Made by a program: the position numbers and the translations under genes
Assembly (NCBI GenBank): GCA_946626015.1
Contig: CAMOTT010000008.1
Coordinates: forward strand, 1 to 26,142
Length of the DNA stretch: 26,142 bases
Reading direction: 5' to 3'
DNA from: an uncultured Clostridia bacterium
GTDB taxonomy: Bacteria; Bacillota; Clostridia; Oscillospirales; Acutalibacteraceae
Part shown: one piece after another, positions 1-7,773 of the stretch
Position numbering within the stretch: position 1 is the stretch's first letter
How the letters are laid out: every line of letters starts with the position of its first letter
Notes under the pieces: generated by a model
What the model saw: only the letters and a program-made list of their open reading frames with translations
Database searches by the model: none
What the model was told of the DNA's origin: nothing

Positions 1-164
1 GCTGAACGCACCTTCATTGAACGGGTGGAAACACAGGTGGCGATAGCGTTTGGGGCGTCCGTCCACCCGTTTACGAAGATCACACCCAAAGTAAGCAGCA
101 CCGTTACAAGAAGGGCAGGATTTGAAATTGTCTGTGAAATAAACTCGCCGAAAGTGACCGTCAA
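1..164 (-). CDS. PiT-family inorganic phosphate transporter, N-terminal part (cut by window edge)
   Basis: Partial gene: the first 54 codons are visible and the rest lies beyond position 1. The frame begins at a TTG codon (162-164), 7 bases after an AAGGGTG ribosome binding site that overlaps the stop codon of the upstream gene; an in-frame stop at 177-179 rules out a longer start. The translation has a hydrophobic segment (about residues 16-31) followed by VNGWTDAPNAIATCVSTRS, which matches the signature of PiT (Pho-4) phosphate permeases, where an N-G-x-x-D-x-x-N-A-I-A-T core lies at the end of the first membrane segment and belongs to the transport path. The family takes up inorganic phosphate with a coupling cation at the cytoplasmic membrane. 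The close spacing suggests cotranscription with the upstream dehydratase subunit. A partner such as a DUF47/PhoU-like regulator would lie outside the window. Confidence 0.85.
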   Translation of the reverse strand, partial: MTVTFGEFISQTISNPALLVTVLLTLGVIFVNGWTDAPNAIATCVSTRSMKVRS

Positions 165-176
165 AGCATTACACCC

Positions 177-701
177 TTACCGAAACAAATTGCCTCCGCC
201 GCAATCAATGGCTACGATCAGAGGGAAATCCTTGAACACAAGGCGTTTAACACTTTCACATCCAAGCTCTTTAAAAGCTATTTCTTCACATTCCGTAATA
301 CATTTTGCCGCCAAAGCCCCGGCGCCGCCGATGGCGCACAGGTAAACCGCTCCGTTTCGCTCTATGGCGTCGCAGACAGCCTTGTTCCTTTCGCCCTTGC
401 CGATCATGGCGGCAAGGCCCAGATCCAGCAATCTGGGCGCGTAGGGATCCATCCTGCCGGAGGTGGTGGGGCCGCAGCTGCCGATCACAGCGCCCTCGGG
501 AGCCGGGGTGGGGCCGGCATAGTAGATGCAGGCTCCCTCCAGCTCAAAGGGCAGGGGCTTGCCCTCGTCAAGCAGGGCGCATATCTTTTTGTGCGCCGCG
601 TCCCTTGAGGTATAAGCCACGCCGGAGAGCAGTACCCTGTCCCCGGCCTTGAGCTCGGCTGCCTTTGCTTTTAATTCGTCCGTTGAAATTTTATGTTCCA
701 T
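177..701 (-). CDS. Fe-S hydro-lyase beta subunit (class I fumarate hydratase / L-tartrate dehydratase C-terminal type)
   Basis: 174 residues, the normal size for a stand-alone beta subunit. The conserved family core GPTTSGRMDPYAP is at residues 77-89, followed by MIGKGE (99-104), a GGAGAL segment (125-130) and the closing FPLIVAIDCGGGNLF, all in the order seen in class I fumarase and tartrate dehydratase beta chains. In two-subunit enzymes the alpha chain holds the [4Fe-4S] cluster and this beta chain completes the active site that interconverts fumarate and malate, or dehydrates tartrate. The alpha gene normally sits directly upstream of beta, but here the upstream genes are a coiled-coil protein and a propeller-like protein, so alpha must be elsewhere or absent. 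Start ATG at 701 has an AGAGG-type binding site. Sequence alone does not separate fumarase from tartrate dehydratase. Confidence 0.88.
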   Translation of the reverse strand: MEHKISTDELKAKAAELKAGDRVLLSGVAYTSRDAAHKKICALLDEGKPLPFELEGACIYYAGPTPAPEGAVIGSCGPTTSGRMDPYAPRLLDLGLAAMIGKGERNKAVCDAIERNGAVYLCAIGGAGALAAKCITECEEIAFKELGCESVKRLVFKDFPLIVAIDCGGGNLFR

Positions 702-723
702 AATTATGCCGCCTCTGATGATA

Positions 724-1071
724 TTATTCCTTGCCGGAGAACTTGTCGTTTATCTCGGAAATATCCGGGGGATAATAACCCTCGGCGGTTTCGGCGGCTT
801 CCTTTGCCTTTTTTGACTTTGCGGACTTTGCCGGTTTTTTCTCCGGCTCCGCGGGCTTTTCGGAGAGCTCCTTGTTCTGCTTCTCCAGCTCCGCGAGCTT
901 TTCCTTGAGGGCTTTTATCTCCTCATCTTTTTCCGCTGCGGTTTTTTCCAGTGCCTCTATTTTGCCCGTTATTTCTATTTTTTCCATCTGGAGCTTTTCT
1001 ATACATTCAATAACACTTCCGCGTTTAAATCCGCCCAGCAACGACTTCTTAAAAACAAACTCTTCCTTCAT
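724..1071 (-). CDS. small coiled-coil protein with a DivIVA-like N-terminal motif
   Basis: 115 residues from the ATG at 1071, which follows AAAGGAG by 7 bases; a TTG six bases upstream is too close to that site. No family is recognised with confidence. The N-terminus (FKKSLLGGFKRGSVIECIEKL) resembles the short motif opening DivIVA and related Firmicutes polarity proteins, in which F...G(Y/F)...V..(Y/F)I is followed by a coiled coil. A charged heptad-like region follows (about residues 30-70, rich in E, K and L), then a Pro/Ala/Lys stretch and a tail ending PPDISEINDKF. There is no signal peptide or membrane segment, so it is probably cytoplasmic or peripheral. It starts 13 bases after the propeller-like gene ends, so the two are probably translated from one mRNA. 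The polarity or scaffold role is an inference. Confidence 0.6.
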   Translation of the reverse strand: MKEEFVFKKSLLGGFKRGSVIECIEKLQMEKIEITGKIEALEKTAAEKDEEIKALKEKLAELEKQNKELSEKPAEPEKKPAKSAKSKKAKEAAETAEGYYPPDISEINDKFSGKE

Positions 1072-1084
1072 TAACAAACTCCTT

Positions 1085-3289
1085 TCACGGTTGATCGGTA
1101 AATATTTTGCTTACTCCGCTGTCGATGAGCACAGGGGTCGTTTTGCCGTTGTACAGGTACAGTTCCCCTGTTCCCATCTCGGAATTTTTAACATAGGCTA
1201 TACAGTCCTTGCTGTAATAAGCTATCTTTTCGGGATCCACGTTTATGTCGATCTCCTGCACTGTGCCATTGGTGCAAAGGCTCAGGCTGGGTATTGCTCC
1301 GTTGGGCTTGTGGGAAACCAGCAGGCTTCCGTCTCCGCAAACCGCAATGTCCTCCACCACCGACAGCAGCAGCACGCCGTTCAAGCCGGCATTCGGGTAA
1401 TAGAAAAGGTCGCCGTTTTCCCTGCCGGAATCCACTTTAATATAGTAGTAGCCTTTTTCCGCCGGGATCACTTGAGTCACGTTATTGTCTATTGGATTGA
1501 CAACGCTTATTCCGCTGTCGCCGAGCACAAGGCTCACAAGGCTGTTCTTTTCGCCCTCTTCGTCCTTGACAAGGGCGATAAGCTTGCTGCCGTTGTCCGT
1601 GAAGAAGAAGGACGCGGTCTCCGCCGAGTAGTCCTTTATCTCCTCCTCGCCGATCTTGCCCCCGGCGTTCACCGAAAGCGCCAGGCCGTCCGGCACCGCC
1701 GTCTCGGAAACAAGGGATTTGAGGTAATCCTCAAGGCTGCCCTTAAACTTTTTGGAGGCGGAAAGAGCCTCGTCTATTGTAATGGGCTCGCTCTGCTCTT
1801 TTGCTATGAGCCTGTATTTTGTGAAAACCACCCTGGGAGCGCCGGTTTTGTTCACCGCCACCACGCCGTTCACGGGCACGCCTTCACACACCACCGTCTC
1901 GGTCTTTTTCTCAAGGTCGTAGGCGCAGCAGGAACATTTTTCTTTGCTTATCATATCCTTTTCGACGCCCTTTTCAATGGCCTCGCGGATCTTATCTCTC
2001 TCCTGCTTGTTTTTATATTCGCGCTCTGCGGCGCCGTAGCTGATATAATCGTAGGTCTTAAAGCCAAGGACTTTAACGGCATAATCCTCCTTGTTGGGCT
2101 CGGTCATGGCCGCATCGGACTCCGCCTTGTCGTCGGTGATGACGTTATCAAAGGCGTAAGTCTCCGGCTTGCTTTCTTCCCCTGCCTCGACGCTGCGCAT
2201 AAAATAGAGCTTGCCGCCGGGGGAGAACTCATCATAAAGCACCGACAGTATCCCGGAGAGTATCTTCTGGGCGCCGCCCGTCTGAGCTGCCCGGTAAAGG
2301 TCGATAAGCCCCTCCGTTTCGGAGCTGACCTCTGCAAAGAGGAAGGAGCCGTTTTCATCGCTTATAAAGTTTATTTTCCCGGCGCCCTTAAGCAGGTTTT
2401 CGGTTTTGCCGCTGTCTATATCGTATCTGTAAACCGTGTTGGAGGCGCCGTTGGTTTTAGCGTAGAAGAAATAGTCGCCCCTGTCCCGGGGGATATAAAA
2501 ATCGTGTATCCCCGCGTCAAATTTGACGGCGGATCTCTCTTTGACGTTGTAGCAGTATGCGTCCATCTGCTTTTCCTGCGCCTTGGTGTAGATGATGTAT
2601 CTGCCGTCCGGGGTTATATAGAACTCAATAACGGAGCTGTCTATCTTTACGCCGCCGGAGTCTATCTCCTCCCGGTTCCTCACGTCGAAGAAATAAAGGT
2701 CGTCTTTATATCTGTTGCTTTCGTGAACCTTGGAGAAGGCCGCGACTTTTCTGTCCTTTGAAAACTTGACCGATGATTCCTCGCCGCCCTCAAGGACGCC
2801 CTGCGAAAGATAGCTGGCAATGTGCAGGGTGCTGTTTTTGGCGTAGGCCACAGCGTATTCGTCGGCGTTGAAGGTGGCGGGTTCGCCGCTGTCACCAAAC
2901 ATCAATATCAAAGCCAGCGCGGCCACACCAATAATAACCGCGATAACGATGGATATAACAAGCTTCTTTTTACTCTTTTTGACCTTTGCTTTTTCAGCCG
3001 GAACAGGCTCCGTCTCCCCCGGAGTATAACCCTCCGGGGCAGGTGTGATCATCTGCTGCCTTGAGATATAGTCCTCGTAGGTGATCTCGCCGCTGATTAT
3101 CTCCTCCAGCTCCTCGTCTGAGCAGTTGGAAAGATCTATCCCTTCCATGTCGCCGATATAAAATTCGCTGTCTTCTGTTGCCGCACCACCGTTTACCGCT
3201 TCCGCAGGGGGTTCTTTCTGCTCCTGTGCTCCGGGTTCGGGTTCTTCCGGAGCTCCGCCTGCGGAGGTGTATCCCTTTTCTTCGTCCAC
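1085..3289 (-). CDS. single-pass membrane protein with large propeller-like extracellular domain, unknown function
   Basis: 734 residues starting at a GTG placed 8 bases after AAGGAGG. Layout: an acidic, proline-rich cytoplasmic N-terminus of about 100 residues; a Lys-rich stretch (KVKKSKKKL) and one membrane helix at about 110-131, positive-inside, so the C-terminus is outside; then some 600 residues made of repeating beta-type blocks such as DLYFFDVRNREEI, YIIYTKAQ, YRYDIDSGKTENLL, LYFMRS and LYLYNGKTTPVLI. These resemble WD40/TolB/DPP-IV-like propeller blades, each pairing a 'read a value' strand with a short turn. A helical, charged insertion (about residues 405-450) ends in a Cys cluster (KCSCC, about 450). 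No catalytic triad was recognised. It forms a likely operon with the downstream coiled-coil gene. An envelope sensor or scaffold is possible; the function is unknown. Confidence 0.65.
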   Translation of the reverse strand: MDEEKGYTSAGGAPEEPEPGAQEQKEPPAEAVNGGAATEDSEFYIGDMEGIDLSNCSDEELEEIISGEITYEDYISRQQMITPAPEGYTPGETEPVPAEKAKVKKSKKKLVISIVIAVIIGVAALALILMFGDSGEPATFNADEYAVAYAKNSTLHIASYLSQGVLEGGEESSVKFSKDRKVAAFSKVHESNRYKDDLYFFDVRNREEIDSGGVKIDSSVIEFYITPDGRYIIYTKAQEKQMDAYCYNVKERSAVKFDAGIHDFYIPRDRGDYFFYAKTNGASNTVYRYDIDSGKTENLLKGAGKINFISDENGSFLFAEVSSETEGLIDLYRAAQTGGAQKILSGILSVLYDEFSPGGKLYFMRSVEAGEESKPETYAFDNVITDDKAESDAAMTEPNKEDYAVKVLGFKTYDYISYGAAEREYKNKQERDKIREAIEKGVEKDMISKEKCSCCAYDLEKKTETVVCEGVPVNGVVAVNKTGAPRVVFTKYRLIAKEQSEPITIDEALSASKKFKGSLEDYLKSLVSETAVPDGLALSVNAGGKIGEEEIKDYSAETASFFFTDNGSKLIALVKDEEGEKNSLVSLVLGDSGISVVNPIDNNVTQVIPAEKGYYYIKVDSGRENGDLFYYPNAGLNGVLLLSVVEDIAVCGDGSLLVSHKPNGAIPSLSLCTNGTVQEIDINVDPEKIAYYSKDCIAYVKNSEMGTGELYLYNGKTTPVLIDSGVSKIFTDQP

Positions 3290-3357
3290 GGTGAACGCCT
3301 CCTTACCTGATGTGCATAGAATTCAATTCCGGCCTCCGCCGAAAGGAAAGCCTTTTG

Positions 3358-4308
3358 TCAATTCTTTTTCATTGCAATGGCGCGTTTTGCCTTCTCCACA
3401 ATGTTGGCGGCGTCAAGGCCGAAGATCTTTAACAGCTCCGCCGCAGGGCCGGAACGGCCGAAGGTGTCCTCCACGCCCACGCGCACAACGGGAACGGGCA
3501 GGTTCTCTGAAAGAGTCTCCGCCACAGCGCCGCCCAGACCGCCGATGATATTGTGCTCCTCCGCAGTCACCACAGCGCCTGTCTGCTCCGCGGCTTTGAT
3601 AATAAGCTCCTTGTCAAGGGGCTTAATAGTATGTATATTTATGACTTTTGCGGATATTCCTTCCGCCGCAAGAATGTCATAAGCTATAAGAGCCTCGTTC
3701 ACCATAAGTCCGGTTGCAACGATGGTCACATCCGTGCCCTCACGGAGCGTTATGCCCTTGCCCATTTCAAATTTATAGTCCTCGCCGTTTATGCGGGGCA
3801 CGGCGAGCCTGCCGAATCTCAGATAGACCGGCCCCTCATACTCCGCCGCGGCAAACACCGCAGCTCTGGCCTCCACATCGTCGGCGGGGTTGATTATAAC
3901 CATGCCGGGGATGGTGCGCATGAGGGCGATATCCTCACAGCACTGGTGGGTGGCGCCGTCCTCGCCCACGGAGATGCCCGCGTGGGTGGCGCCGATCTTT
4001 ACGTTGAGGTGGGAGTAGCCCAAGGTGTTGCGAACCTGCTCAAAGGCGCGGCCTGCGGCAAACATCGCAAAGGAGCTTGCGAACACGGTAAAGCCCGTTG
4101 TGGACAAACCGCCGGCAATGCTTATCATATTGCACTCGGCTATTCCGGTGTCAAAAAATCTCTCCGGGAAAGCCTTTTTGAACACGCCGGTCTTGGTGGC
4201 GGCGGCAAGGTCCGCGTCAAGCACGATCACTTTATCGTTGACGGCGCCCAGCTCCGCCAAAGCCTTTCCGTAGGCCTCTCTGGTTGCGGTTTTGATTATA
4301 TCTGCCAT
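3358..4308 (-). CDS. transketolase, C-terminal subunit
   Basis: 316 residues, covering the pyrimidine-binding and C-terminal domains of a split transketolase. Recognisable parts are the FFDTGIAECNM segment, whose Glu activates the thiamine diphosphate cofactor, the GATHAGISVGEDGATHQ loop, GPVYLRFGR, and a C-terminal domain with TIKPLDKELI and EEHNIIGGLGGAVAE. With the N-terminal subunit encoded immediately upstream it would transfer two-carbon ketol units between sugar phosphates in the non-oxidative pentose phosphate pathway. The ATG at 4308 is chosen because it follows AAGGAAGG by 8 bases and because family members start near MADIIKTATREAYG; an in-frame start at 4347 would add 13 unrelated residues and overlap the preceding gene. 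Two-gene transketolases are common in Clostridia and archaea. Confidence 0.93.
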   Translation of the reverse strand: MADIIKTATREAYGKALAELGAVNDKVIVLDADLAAATKTGVFKKAFPERFFDTGIAECNMISIAGGLSTTGFTVFASSFAMFAAGRAFEQVRNTLGYSHLNVKIGATHAGISVGEDGATHQCCEDIALMRTIPGMVIINPADDVEARAAVFAAAEYEGPVYLRFGRLAVPRINGEDYKFEMGKGITLREGTDVTIVATGLMVNEALIAYDILAAEGISAKVINIHTIKPLDKELIIKAAEQTGAVVTAEEHNIIGGLGGAVAETLSENLPVPVVRVGVEDTFGRSGPAAELLKIFGLDAANIVEKAKRAIAMKKN

Positions 4309-4343
4309 AGTTGATACCTTCCTTATGTTTATCGGAAAATCCG

Positions 4344-5192
4344 TCAATTACCGTTTTCTAAGTTCGCCAGCTCTTCTTTGAGCTCGCTCATGGCCTGCTC
4401 ATACTGCTCGGCGTTGGGCGCGGCGCCGTGCCAGGATACCTGATCCTCCATAAAGGAGACGCCCTTGCCCTTTGTGCTCTTGGCGATTATGGCCGTGGGC
4501 TTGCCCTTGAACTCCTCCGCAGCGTTGAAGGCTGCGTCTATTTCATCAAAGCTGTGGGCGCAGATCTCTATAACGTTCCAGCCGAAGGCGCGGAATTTTT
4601 CAACGATGGGATAGGGGGAATTGACCTCGGCCACGGTTCCGTCTATCTGAAGGTTGTTGTTGTCGATGACCGCCACAAGGTTATCCAGCCCCTTTGCCGA
4701 GGCGTACATGGCGGCCTCCCAGACCTGACCCTCCTGTATCTCTCCGTCGCCTAAAATAGTATAGACCCTGAAGCCCTTGCCGGAGACCTTGCCGCCCAGA
4801 GCCATACCCACAGCCGCGGATATGCCCTGACCCAGAGAGCCTGTGCTCATATCCACACCGGGAGTGGTCTTCATACAGGGATGACCCTGAAGATAGGAGT
4901 CGCTTTTACGCAGGGTGTTGAGATCCTCCACGGGGAAAAAGCCCCTGAGGGCAAGCGTGGCGTAAAGCGCCGGAGCGATGTGCCCCTTTGAGAGCACCAT
5001 TCTGTCCCTGTCCTCCCACTTGGGGTTCTTGGGGTCCACGTTCATCTTGTTGAAATACAGATAAGTCAGGATATCCGCCGAGGACAGAGAGCCGCCGGGA
5101 TGACCCGACTTGGCGTGATAAACGCCGTTTATTATGCCCATCCTGACCTGGCAGGCCTTGATTTTGAGTTGTTTTTTTACGGTTGCTTCCAA
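4344..5192 (-). CDS. transketolase, N-terminal (thiamine diphosphate-binding) subunit
   Basis: 282 residues. It carries the N-terminal transketolase signature: SGHPGGSLSSADILTYLYF, then LSKGHIAPALYA, a TGSLGQGISAAVGMA loop, and the diphosphate/Mg binding motif GDGEIQEGQVWEAAMYA with the closing NNNLQIDG. It pairs with the C-terminal subunit 35 bases downstream to make one active enzyme. Two starts are possible. The GTG at 5201 lies inside the GGAGGTGG ribosome binding site, while a TTG at 5192 is 8 bases after GGAGG; the TTG is preferred. The usual family start (a few residues before the KACQVR-like region) fits both. It begins 21 bases after the stop of rluD, consistent with one operon. Confidence 0.93.
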   Translation of the reverse strand: MEATVKKQLKIKACQVRMGIINGVYHAKSGHPGGSLSSADILTYLYFNKMNVDPKNPKWEDRDRMVLSKGHIAPALYATLALRGFFPVEDLNTLRKSDSYLQGHPCMKTTPGVDMSTGSLGQGISAAVGMALGGKVSGKGFRVYTILGDGEIQEGQVWEAAMYASAKGLDNLVAVIDNNNLQIDGTVAEVNSPYPIVEKFRAFGWNVIEICAHSFDEIDAAFNAAEEFKGKPTAIIAKSTKGKGVSFMEDQVSWHGAAPNAEQYEQAMSELKEELANLENGN

Positions 5193-5213
5193 AGCAGCCA
5201 CCTCCAGATGAAT

Positions 5214-6122
5214 TTATTTTATCTTATCAAGAAAATCGGTGAAATATTCCGGCAGCTCTGCGGTGATCTCGATATATCTGCCGTCACGGGGATGAATAAA
5301 GCCTATCAGCCCCGCATGGAGGCACTGACCGCCGATGTCAACTCCGTTTTTTGGTCCGTATACTTTATCCCCGGCCACAGGATGCCCCAGGTATGCCATA
5401 TGCACCCTTATCTGGTGGGTCCTGCCTGTTTCAAGCCGGAGCTTTATGTAGCTGTAATTCTTATATTCCTCAAGGACGCTGTAATGGGTCACGGCGTTCT
5501 TGGAGTTTTTGTATGTTACGCACATCTTTTTTCTGTCTTTTTCGCTTCGGCCGATGGGGGCGTCTACCGTGCCCTCCGGCTCTTTGAGGCGCCCGTATAT
5601 GACCGCCCGGTATTCCCTCTTAAAGCTGTGCTCCTTTATCTGCTCCGAAAGCCCGATATGGGCAAAGTCGTTCTTTGCAACGACGAGCAGACCGCTGGTG
5701 TCCTTATCTATGCGGTGGACTATCCCCGGACGGATTACCCCGTTTATGCCGGAAAGTTTTCCGTCGCAGTGGTGCAAAAGGGCGTTGACCAGGGTGCCGT
5801 CAAGGTTTCCTGCCGCCGGGTGCACCACCATGCCTCTGGGTTTGTTGACCACAAGAAGATCCTCATCCTCGTAGCGTATATCCAGGGCGATATCCTCCGC
5901 CCTGGCCTCCAGCACCCGCAGCTCGGGCAGCTCGAGGACTATTACCGCGCCGGGGGAAGGCTTGTAGCTTTTGTCCACCTGTCTGCCATCCGCAGTTACG
6001 CCCCCGTCGTCCATTATCTTTTGGATATGGGAGCGGCTCATTTGAGGCAGCTGTTCCGCAATTACTTTATCTATTCTCTGACTGTTTGCCGGGCCCTCAA
6101 AAACAAATTCGACCCTGCTCAC
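5214..6122 (-). CDS. rluD: RluA/RluD-family 23S rRNA pseudouridine synthase
   Basis: 302 residues, full length. An S4-type RNA-binding domain occupies about residues 12-60 (QRIDKVIAEQLP, SRSHIQKIMDDGGV), followed by the pseudouridine synthase domain with EDEDLLVVNKPRGMVVHP and the catalytic motif HRIDKDTSGLLVVAKN, in which Asp139 is the nucleophile. The RTHQIRVHMAYLGHPVAGD motif lies toward the C-terminus. The family isomerises uridines in helix 69 of 23S rRNA (RluD) or related sites; the exact target cannot be read from sequence, so it may instead correspond to B. subtilis ylyB. The GTG start at 6122 follows AAAGGAG by 8 bases and overlaps the stop codon of lspA by 4 bases (GTGA). The lspA-rluD order is conserved in Firmicutes. 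Confidence 0.9.
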   Translation of the reverse strand: MSRVEFVFEGPANSQRIDKVIAEQLPQMSRSHIQKIMDDGGVTADGRQVDKSYKPSPGAVIVLELPELRVLEARAEDIALDIRYEDEDLLVVNKPRGMVVHPAAGNLDGTLVNALLHHCDGKLSGINGVIRPGIVHRIDKDTSGLLVVAKNDFAHIGLSEQIKEHSFKREYRAVIYGRLKEPEGTVDAPIGRSEKDRKKMCVTYKNSKNAVTHYSVLEEYKNYSYIKLRLETGRTHQIRVHMAYLGHPVAGDKVYGPKNGVDIGGQCLHAGLIGFIHPRDGRYIEITAELPEYFTDFLDKIK

Positions 6123-6595
6123 GCTGACCGCTCCTTTTTGATGTCGCGGACAAGTCCGGCGACAAGGTAGATTATCAGCACAAAGGAGCCCACCGTAACA
6201 AAGATATCCGCAACGTTGAACACGGCAAAATTCACGAACCGGAACTCAAAGAAATCAACAACAAAGCCACGGACTATCCTGTCATAAAGATTACCTGTTC
6301 CGCCGGCGATTATAAGCACGGCGCAAAAGAGATAGACCTTGTTGCTGAACCTCCCCGTAACCAGCAGGGCAAGCCCCGTAATTATGACTGCCGCCGTTAT
6401 GACCGACAACAGCACGGTGCTGTTTGAAAAGGAGCCGAACACGGCGCCGGTGTTTTCAACGTAGCGAAAGCCCAGCACTCCCGGCAGAAAGTCCGCCGAG
6501 CCCACGGGCTTGAGCAGCTTGAGCGCAAGCACCTTTGACGCCTGATCCGCCCCGGCAAGCAGAGCGATAATAATCAGAGAAACATATTTTTTCAT
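6119..6595 (-). CDS. lspA: lipoprotein signal peptidase (signal peptidase II)
   Basis: 158 residues, the usual length. Four hydrophobic segments are visible (about 4-22, 60-80, 87-99 and 126-149). Family motifs are all present: GADQASK near the N-terminus, ENTGAVFG (47-54), GGTGNLYDRI (98-107), and the two catalytic aspartates in VVDFFEF (Asp114) and NVADIF (Asp130). The enzyme cuts signal peptides from diacylglyceryl-modified prolipoproteins in the cytoplasmic membrane. The ribosome binding site upstream of the ATG is weak (TAAGG about 12 bases away), suggesting modest expression or coupling with the upstream divIVA gene. The stop overlaps the start of rluD by 4 bases, so translation of the two is probably coupled. 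Confidence 0.95.
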   Translation of the reverse strand: MKKYVSLIIIALLAGADQASKVLALKLLKPVGSADFLPGVLGFRYVENTGAVFGSFSNSTVLLSVITAAVIITGLALLVTGRFSNKVYLFCAVLIIAGGTGNLYDRIVRGFVVDFFEFRFVNFAVFNVADIFVTVGSFVLIIYLVAGLVRDIKKERSA

Positions 6596-6618
6596 TATAT
6601 AAGCAAACCTTACCCGAG

Positions 6619-7737
6619 TTATTTCTTAAAGAAGCCCTTAAAACGGCGGTGTGAGCCGTTATCGTCGTCATCAGGCTCCTCCGGAGCCTCTTCGTCATCG
6701 TCATCCTCATAATGACCCAGCTTGTAGTCGCCCTTTGCAAGGCTGAGAATGTCGTCGTCCTCATCATCGTCCTCAATCTCCGAGAAGTTGGGAACAAAGA
6801 ACTTGAGATCCTCATCGTCCGGAGCCTCGTCATCATCGTCGTCTCCGCTGAGGAATTCGGAGATAGAGTCCATCGTGGGGAATTCCTCCGCGGCCTCCTC
6901 CGGCTCAGCCTCAAATGCTTCCGGCTCTGTTTCAACAGGCTCGCCGGGCTCCTGAGCTGTGACCTCCGGCTCTGCAACGGGTTCTGCAGCTGGCGCCGCA
7001 GGTTCTTCCGCAGGCTCCTCAACAACAGCCTCCGCCGGAGCTTCCGGGGCGGCCTCCCGTACCGGCTCCGCCGGGAGCTCGGGCGCCTCCACCTTGGGCA
7101 TGGGGTACCTGACCTCATCATCGGTCACGTCCGGCAGGTTTTCGATCTCTTTGATCTGAGCCGCAAACTTTGAAAGCACCTGGAACTTGAAATCCTTTAT
7201 AGTTTCTTTGAGCTCTTTTAACTGGGACTCATACTTGCTGAGTCTTGCGGCAGTCTCGTAATCCTGCTTGTCGGCTTTGTATTTAGCGTCCGACACTATT
7301 TTCTCCGCCTTTGCCTCGGCCTCCGCAATGATCTGCGCGGCCTTTGCGCGGACTTCCGTTTCTATCTTGGCGTATATGGCGTCGCTTTCGTTCTTGAGCC
7401 TGTCAGCCCTTGCCTGAGCCTCCGCCTCAATGGCGTTTGCCTTGTTTGTGCTGGTCTCGATAAGCTGCTTTGACTTGGCGGCCGCTTTCTGCTCGATCTC
7501 ATCGGCGCTGCGCTGGGCTGTGAGCAAAGTCCGCTGGATAAGGTCCTTATCCTTGTTGCACTTGTCCACAGTGTCGGTAAGCGAGCTTATTTTTTTAAGC
7601 ATTTCCGCGTTTTCGTCAAAAACCTTTTCGTAAGCCCTTGCCACGTTGTCGATAAAGGAGTCCACTTCCTCAGAGCGGTAAACGCCCTTGCCGGCAGACC
7701 TGAATTCATAAGATCTTATCTGAGCAGGTGTAAGCAT
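6619..7737 (-). CDS. divIVA: DivIVA-family cell division / polarity protein with long acidic tail
   Basis: 372 residues, much longer than B. subtilis DivIVA (164). The first 37 residues are the lipid-binding DivIVA module (MLTPAQIRSYEF, then VYRSEEVDSFIDNVARAYE). A continuous coiled coil rich in Ala, Glu and Lys follows to about residue 200. The remaining 170 residues form a low-complexity acidic tail: first Glu/Pro/Ala repeats, then runs of Asp (EDDDEDDD, YEDDDDEE), ending in a basic patch (SHRRFKGFFKK). DivIVA gathers at curved membranes, at septa and poles, and recruits partner proteins; the tail probably offers a binding or spacing surface. It lies between sepF and lspA as in Firmicutes division clusters, although ylmG, ylmH and ileS, found here in B. 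subtilis, are missing. Confidence 0.93.
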   Translation of the reverse strand: MLTPAQIRSYEFRSAGKGVYRSEEVDSFIDNVARAYEKVFDENAEMLKKISSLTDTVDKCNKDKDLIQRTLLTAQRSADEIEQKAAAKSKQLIETSTNKANAIEAEAQARADRLKNESDAIYAKIETEVRAKAAQIIAEAEAKAEKIVSDAKYKADKQDYETAARLSKYESQLKELKETIKDFKFQVLSKFAAQIKEIENLPDVTDDEVRYPMPKVEAPELPAEPVREAAPEAPAEAVVEEPAEEPAAPAAEPVAEPEVTAQEPGEPVETEPEAFEAEPEEAAEEFPTMDSISEFLSGDDDDDEAPDDEDLKFFVPNFSEIEDDDEDDDILSLAKGDYKLGHYEDDDDEEAPEEPDDDDNGSHRRFKGFFKK

Positions 7738-7773
7738 ATAATTCCATCCCTTCCGAACAAGTCAGTTATTTTA

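Noticed and set aside
872..2761. 629-codon open frame on the plus strand
   Set aside because: It lies antisense to the propeller-like gene, has no ribosome binding site and no family features; long antisense frames are common opposite GC-rich genes.
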